From assembly GCF_000378485.1 (NCBI RefSeq), contig NZ_KB899971.1, forward strand, positions 277,050 to 311,878: DNA of 34,829 nt, in the 5' to 3' direction. Position 1 is the stretch's first letter; each line of letters opens with the position of its first letter. Source of the stretch: Flavobacterium rivuli WB 3.3-2 = DSM 21788 (GTDB lineage: Bacteria; Bacteroidota; Bacteroidia; Flavobacteriales; Flavobacteriaceae). The position numbers and the translations under genes are program-made. The notes under the pieces are model-generated. The model did no database searches. It was not told the DNA's origin and worked only from the letters and a program-made list of their open reading frames with translations. Positions 32,430 through 34,829 of this stretch are shown piece after piece.

Positions 32430-33452
32430 ATGACAGGAAACATTTATATCTCCGGCCAGATAGGCACGTTTGACGGTACCACCGGCATAGAACTTATAGA
32501 CGTGGTAAGCCAGGTAAAAAAACAGCCTAAAGCCACCGCCTATAATGTGCACATAAACAGTGAGGGCGGACTGGTAGATGTGGGTTTCGATATTTACCAA
32601 TACCTAAAATCGCTTAAAAAGCCCATTACCACAATAGGCAGCGGTATTGTAGCCAGTATAGCCACCGTAATTTTTATGTCGGGCGATAAACGGCAGGTAC
32701 GCGAAAACACCCCGTTCATGATTCACCTGCCGTGGGGCGGGTCTATGGGTACAGCCGACGAGCTGGAACAGTTTGCCGACCAGCTTCGTGCCATTGAGAA
32801 AAAAATGGTGGGCTTTTATAAAAAGGCGCTCAACGTGCAGGAACAGGCCATTATGCCGCTCCTTAAAAACGAAACGTGGCTTACGGGCAGGCAGCTTGCC
32901 GCCCTGGGCTTTACTACCTCGCGGCAGGTTAAGGCCGCAGCCAAAGCTTTCATTAACCCCAACTCTACTATGAGAGGAACATTTACCGAGAATGACAGGC
33001 ACTGGATGGAAGGCCTGTTTACTAAAGTACTGGGCAAGTTTAAAAGCGCCCACATTTTTAACAAAGTGGTGCAGGATGCTACCGGTGCCGAACTTGATTT
33101 TACCGACCTGCCAGATGATGCAGTGATTGAAGTGGGTGCTACTGCCACCGTAGACGGTTCTCCTGCCGAAGGCGAATATCTGCTGCCCGATGGCTACACG
33201 TACGTGTTTGAAGCCGGTGAACTAACCGAAATCATCGAGCCGGAAGAAGACACCGAAGCAGCATCGCTTCGTGTAGAGAACAAGGCTTTAAAACGCCAGC
33301 TTAGCACCATTAAAAGTGAGGTGCTGGCATTAAAAAAGCAGGTAACAAGCACCTTTAGTGTAGATGGTAAAAAGGTGGCACAACGCAGGGCGGGCGAAAC
33401 CGACAGGCTTGCCGGAATGAAAGAATATTTGAAACAAAACACCCGTAAGTAA
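32430..33452 (+). CDS. ClpP-like prohead protease fused to a scaffold-like coiled coil
   Basis: 340 aa. Residues 1-150 have the ClpP/crotonase fold: NSEGGLVDVGFD at 43-54, GSGIVASIATV with nucleophile Ser76, and FMIHLPWGG with His99. Residues about 180-265 form a second part with acidic beta strands. Residues about 268-310 (ASLRVENKALKRQLSTIKSEVLALKKQV) are a coiled coil, as in scaffold domains. The fusion of protease and scaffold in one chain occurs in some phages and would be cut by itself during capsid maturation. An upstream out-of-frame ATG at 32426 is not used. The stop overlaps the capsid start as TAATG. Confidence 0.85.
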   Translation: MTGNIYISGQIGTFDGTTGIELIDVVSQVKKQPKATAYNVHINSEGGLVDVGFDIYQYLKSLKKPITTIGSGIVASIATVIFMSGDKRQVRENTPFMIHLPWGGSMGTADELEQFADQLRAIEKKMVGFYKKALNVQEQAIMPLLKNETWLTGRQLAALGFTTSRQVKAAAKAFINPNSTMRGTFTENDRHWMEGLFTKVLGKFKSAHIFNKVVQDATGAELDFTDLPDDAVIEVGATATVDGSPAEGEYLLPDGYTYVFEAGELTEIIEPEEDTEAASLRVENKALKRQLSTIKSEVLALKKQVTSTFSVDGKKVAQRRAGETDRLAGMKEYLKQNTRK

Positions 33453-34510
33453 TGAGCGTTATTAATGCAGATGGATTAACACTACACGCCCGTGAGGCCG
33501 AAACGGTAAGCGAGGTAATTTTTGCAAGGGTTTTTAACGAAAGCGACCTTGCCGAATACCACGAGATTGAAACGGGCATTGATGTAAACACCCAGATTGC
33601 CTTTGCCGGAAGGCTTGGCCTGCTGGGTAAAAAAACCGTGGGATGCCAGCCTAACGAGGCAGGCGGTTTTGCCCTGACCGAGAAATTCTGGACTCCTGTG
33701 CTGGAAGATTTCAGGCTTAGGCATTGCCAGGCAGATATGCCTGCGCTGTTTAAAATGTTCAGGAAATCGCAGCGCATTAACCCCGATTTTTTTGATGCCG
33801 TGGGCTCGCAGGAGTTTGGCGTTATCATATCGGCAGTAGAGACGGCTTTGCAGGAAAACATTCACCGTAAGGTATGGTTTAACGATACCGCGGCTGCCAC
33901 TACCGCAAATGGCGGGGTGTTTAAAGTGGGTACCGACCTTGATTACTTTAACTCTTTTAACGGACTCTTCAAGCAACTGTTTACTGCAGTTACCGCCAAT
34001 AAAGTTATCCGTGTGCCTATAGATGTTAACACCGGTGCGGGTTATAATGCCCAGGCTCTTGCTGCCGATGCTGCCATTGGTATTTTTGAAAAACTGGTTA
34101 CCAGTGCAGATGAAAGGCTTGTGGCTGCCGATGATGCTTTTATACTGGCATCGCGCTCCCTTGCCGATAATTACCGCGCCACACTGCGCAACAAGAACTT
34201 AGGTTCGGGTTTTATGGAAGTGGTTGAGGGTGGCCGCCCTAAATTGTTGTTTGATGGTATAGAGGTTAAAGTGCGCTACGACTGGGATCGCTATATTAAA
34301 ACCTACCAGGACAACGGCACTAAATACAATCTGCCACACAGGGCGGTATTTACTACCAAAAGCAATATCCCGGTAGGTACTCTTAGCGATGCCGACCTTG
34401 CCAAACTGGATGTGTTTTATGACAAAACCCTGAAAACTAATTTTATGGATGCTGCCTATACTATTGATGCCAAATTGCTTGAGGAATATATGGTGGTAGC
34501 GGCGTATTAA
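33452..34510 (+). CDS. Major capsid protein
   Basis: 352 aa, coupled to the protease by a TAATG overlap. The sequence has the long N-terminal helical arm (ADGLTLHAREAETVSEVIFARVF), GRLGLLGKKTVGCQPNEAGG, FWTPVLEDFRLRHCQADMPALFKMFRKS, a large domain, then RRPKLLFDGIEVKVRYDWD-like and PHRAVFTTKSNIPVG. Order, size and position after the protease agree with an HK97-fold capsid of the Bacteroidota type. I assign it by context and overall pattern. Its C-terminus ends EEYMVVAAY. Confidence 0.75.
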   Translation: MSVINADGLTLHAREAETVSEVIFARVFNESDLAEYHEIETGIDVNTQIAFAGRLGLLGKKTVGCQPNEAGGFALTEKFWTPVLEDFRLRHCQADMPALFKMFRKSQRINPDFFDAVGSQEFGVIISAVETALQENIHRKVWFNDTAAATTANGGVFKVGTDLDYFNSFNGLFKQLFTAVTANKVIRVPIDVNTGAGYNAQALAADAAIGIFEKLVTSADERLVAADDAFILASRSLADNYRATLRNKNLGSGFMEVVEGGRPKLLFDGIEVKVRYDWDRYIKTYQDNGTKYNLPHRAVFTTKSNIPVGTLSDADLAKLDVFYDKTLKTNFMDAAYTIDAKLLEEYMVVAAY

Positions 34511-34829
34511 ACAGTTTAGAGTTTAAGGTTTAAAGTTATGAGTAGCTGGTTGAGATTCCTCAACTGCGTTATACTCCGTTCGGAATGACACTCAAATCCG
34601 CTCACTCAAAAGTAATTACTCTTCCATTTCGACTAAGGAAAAATCTCTAAAATTAATGAATCGAGATTCCTCAATTTCGCTGCGCGGCATTCGGAATGAC
34701 AATCAGATCCGCTCACTCAGTTACATTAGATTAGGAGTGTAGCTGGCTCCCCTCTTGAGAGGGGTTGGGGGTGTGTTATTTACAGTCTCATTCAAAAAGT
34801 TCTTACTCCCCTCTCTAAAGGAGAGGGGA
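34511..34829. repeat. Repeat-filled right edge
   Basis: No gene in the last 319 bases. Family A variants at 34552-34590 and 34663-34700 (CGGAATGACA ends), the CCGCTCACTCA piece near 34598 and 34709, family B at 34735-34778, and a partial B at 34806-34829 cut by the window edge. Further phage genes, if present, start to the right. Confidence 0.7.

Overview
The window looks like a chromosomal stretch from a member of the Bacteroidota, most likely Flavobacteriaceae. Three things point there: a large secreted protein with a type IX secretion sorting tail (21556-25401), many start-proximal boxes matching the Bacteroidetes -7 promoter consensus TAnnTTTG, and families such as DUF6934 that are typical of this phylum. 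Most of the window is a tailed-phage (prophage) genome, but it is interrupted by defence genes, host-type genes and an unusual load of intergenic repeats. I saw no tRNA, rRNA, integrase, transposase or portal gene.

Layout. 1-1100: repeats, a secreted hypothetical protein and a small membrane protein. 1185-2603 (minus): a LexA/CI-like repressor operon (repressor, DUF6934, 50-aa protein, terminator). 2728-5566 (plus): the divergent early operon (hypothetical, two small OB-fold-like proteins, a DUF1376-type replication protein, a second replication-associated protein). 5835-6449: a 44-aa protein plus a DUF6169-like protein, possibly a toxin-antitoxin-like pair. 6439-7623 (minus): a wreck of a C5 cytosine methyltransferase, a Val/Arg-rich micropeptide and a winged-helix-like protein. 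7876-9706: terminase small and large subunits. 10004-20866: neck and tail genes ending with the tape measure and two small proteins, interrupted at 10826-11659 by an AbiJ-type abortive-infection gene on the opposite strand. 20997-21421 (minus): a small gene broken at an A11 tract.

21556-32056 is host-type: T9SS surface protein, aminopeptidase P, a 1.1-kb repeat field, AbiH, an alpha/beta hydrolase and DNA polymerase IV. After it, phage structural genes resume at 32430-34510 with a ClpP-like prohead protease carrying a coiled-coil tail, and the major capsid protein. The head module therefore lies about 11.5 kb away from the neck/tail block, with host-type genes between.

How it fits together. 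The repressor has an Ala-Gly self-cleavage site and Ser/Lys catalytic residues, so SOS induction should open the early operon, then packaging, tail and head genes. The order terminase - (head missing) - neck - tail - host genes - protease/capsid, and the repeats between phage genes, suggest an old resident prophage rearranged by recombination between repeats. A domesticated particle system (gene-transfer-agent-like) or an assembly join inside a repeat are alternatives. Two abortive-infection genes, AbiJ-like and AbiH, both lie next to the repeats, which may mark points where cargo entered.
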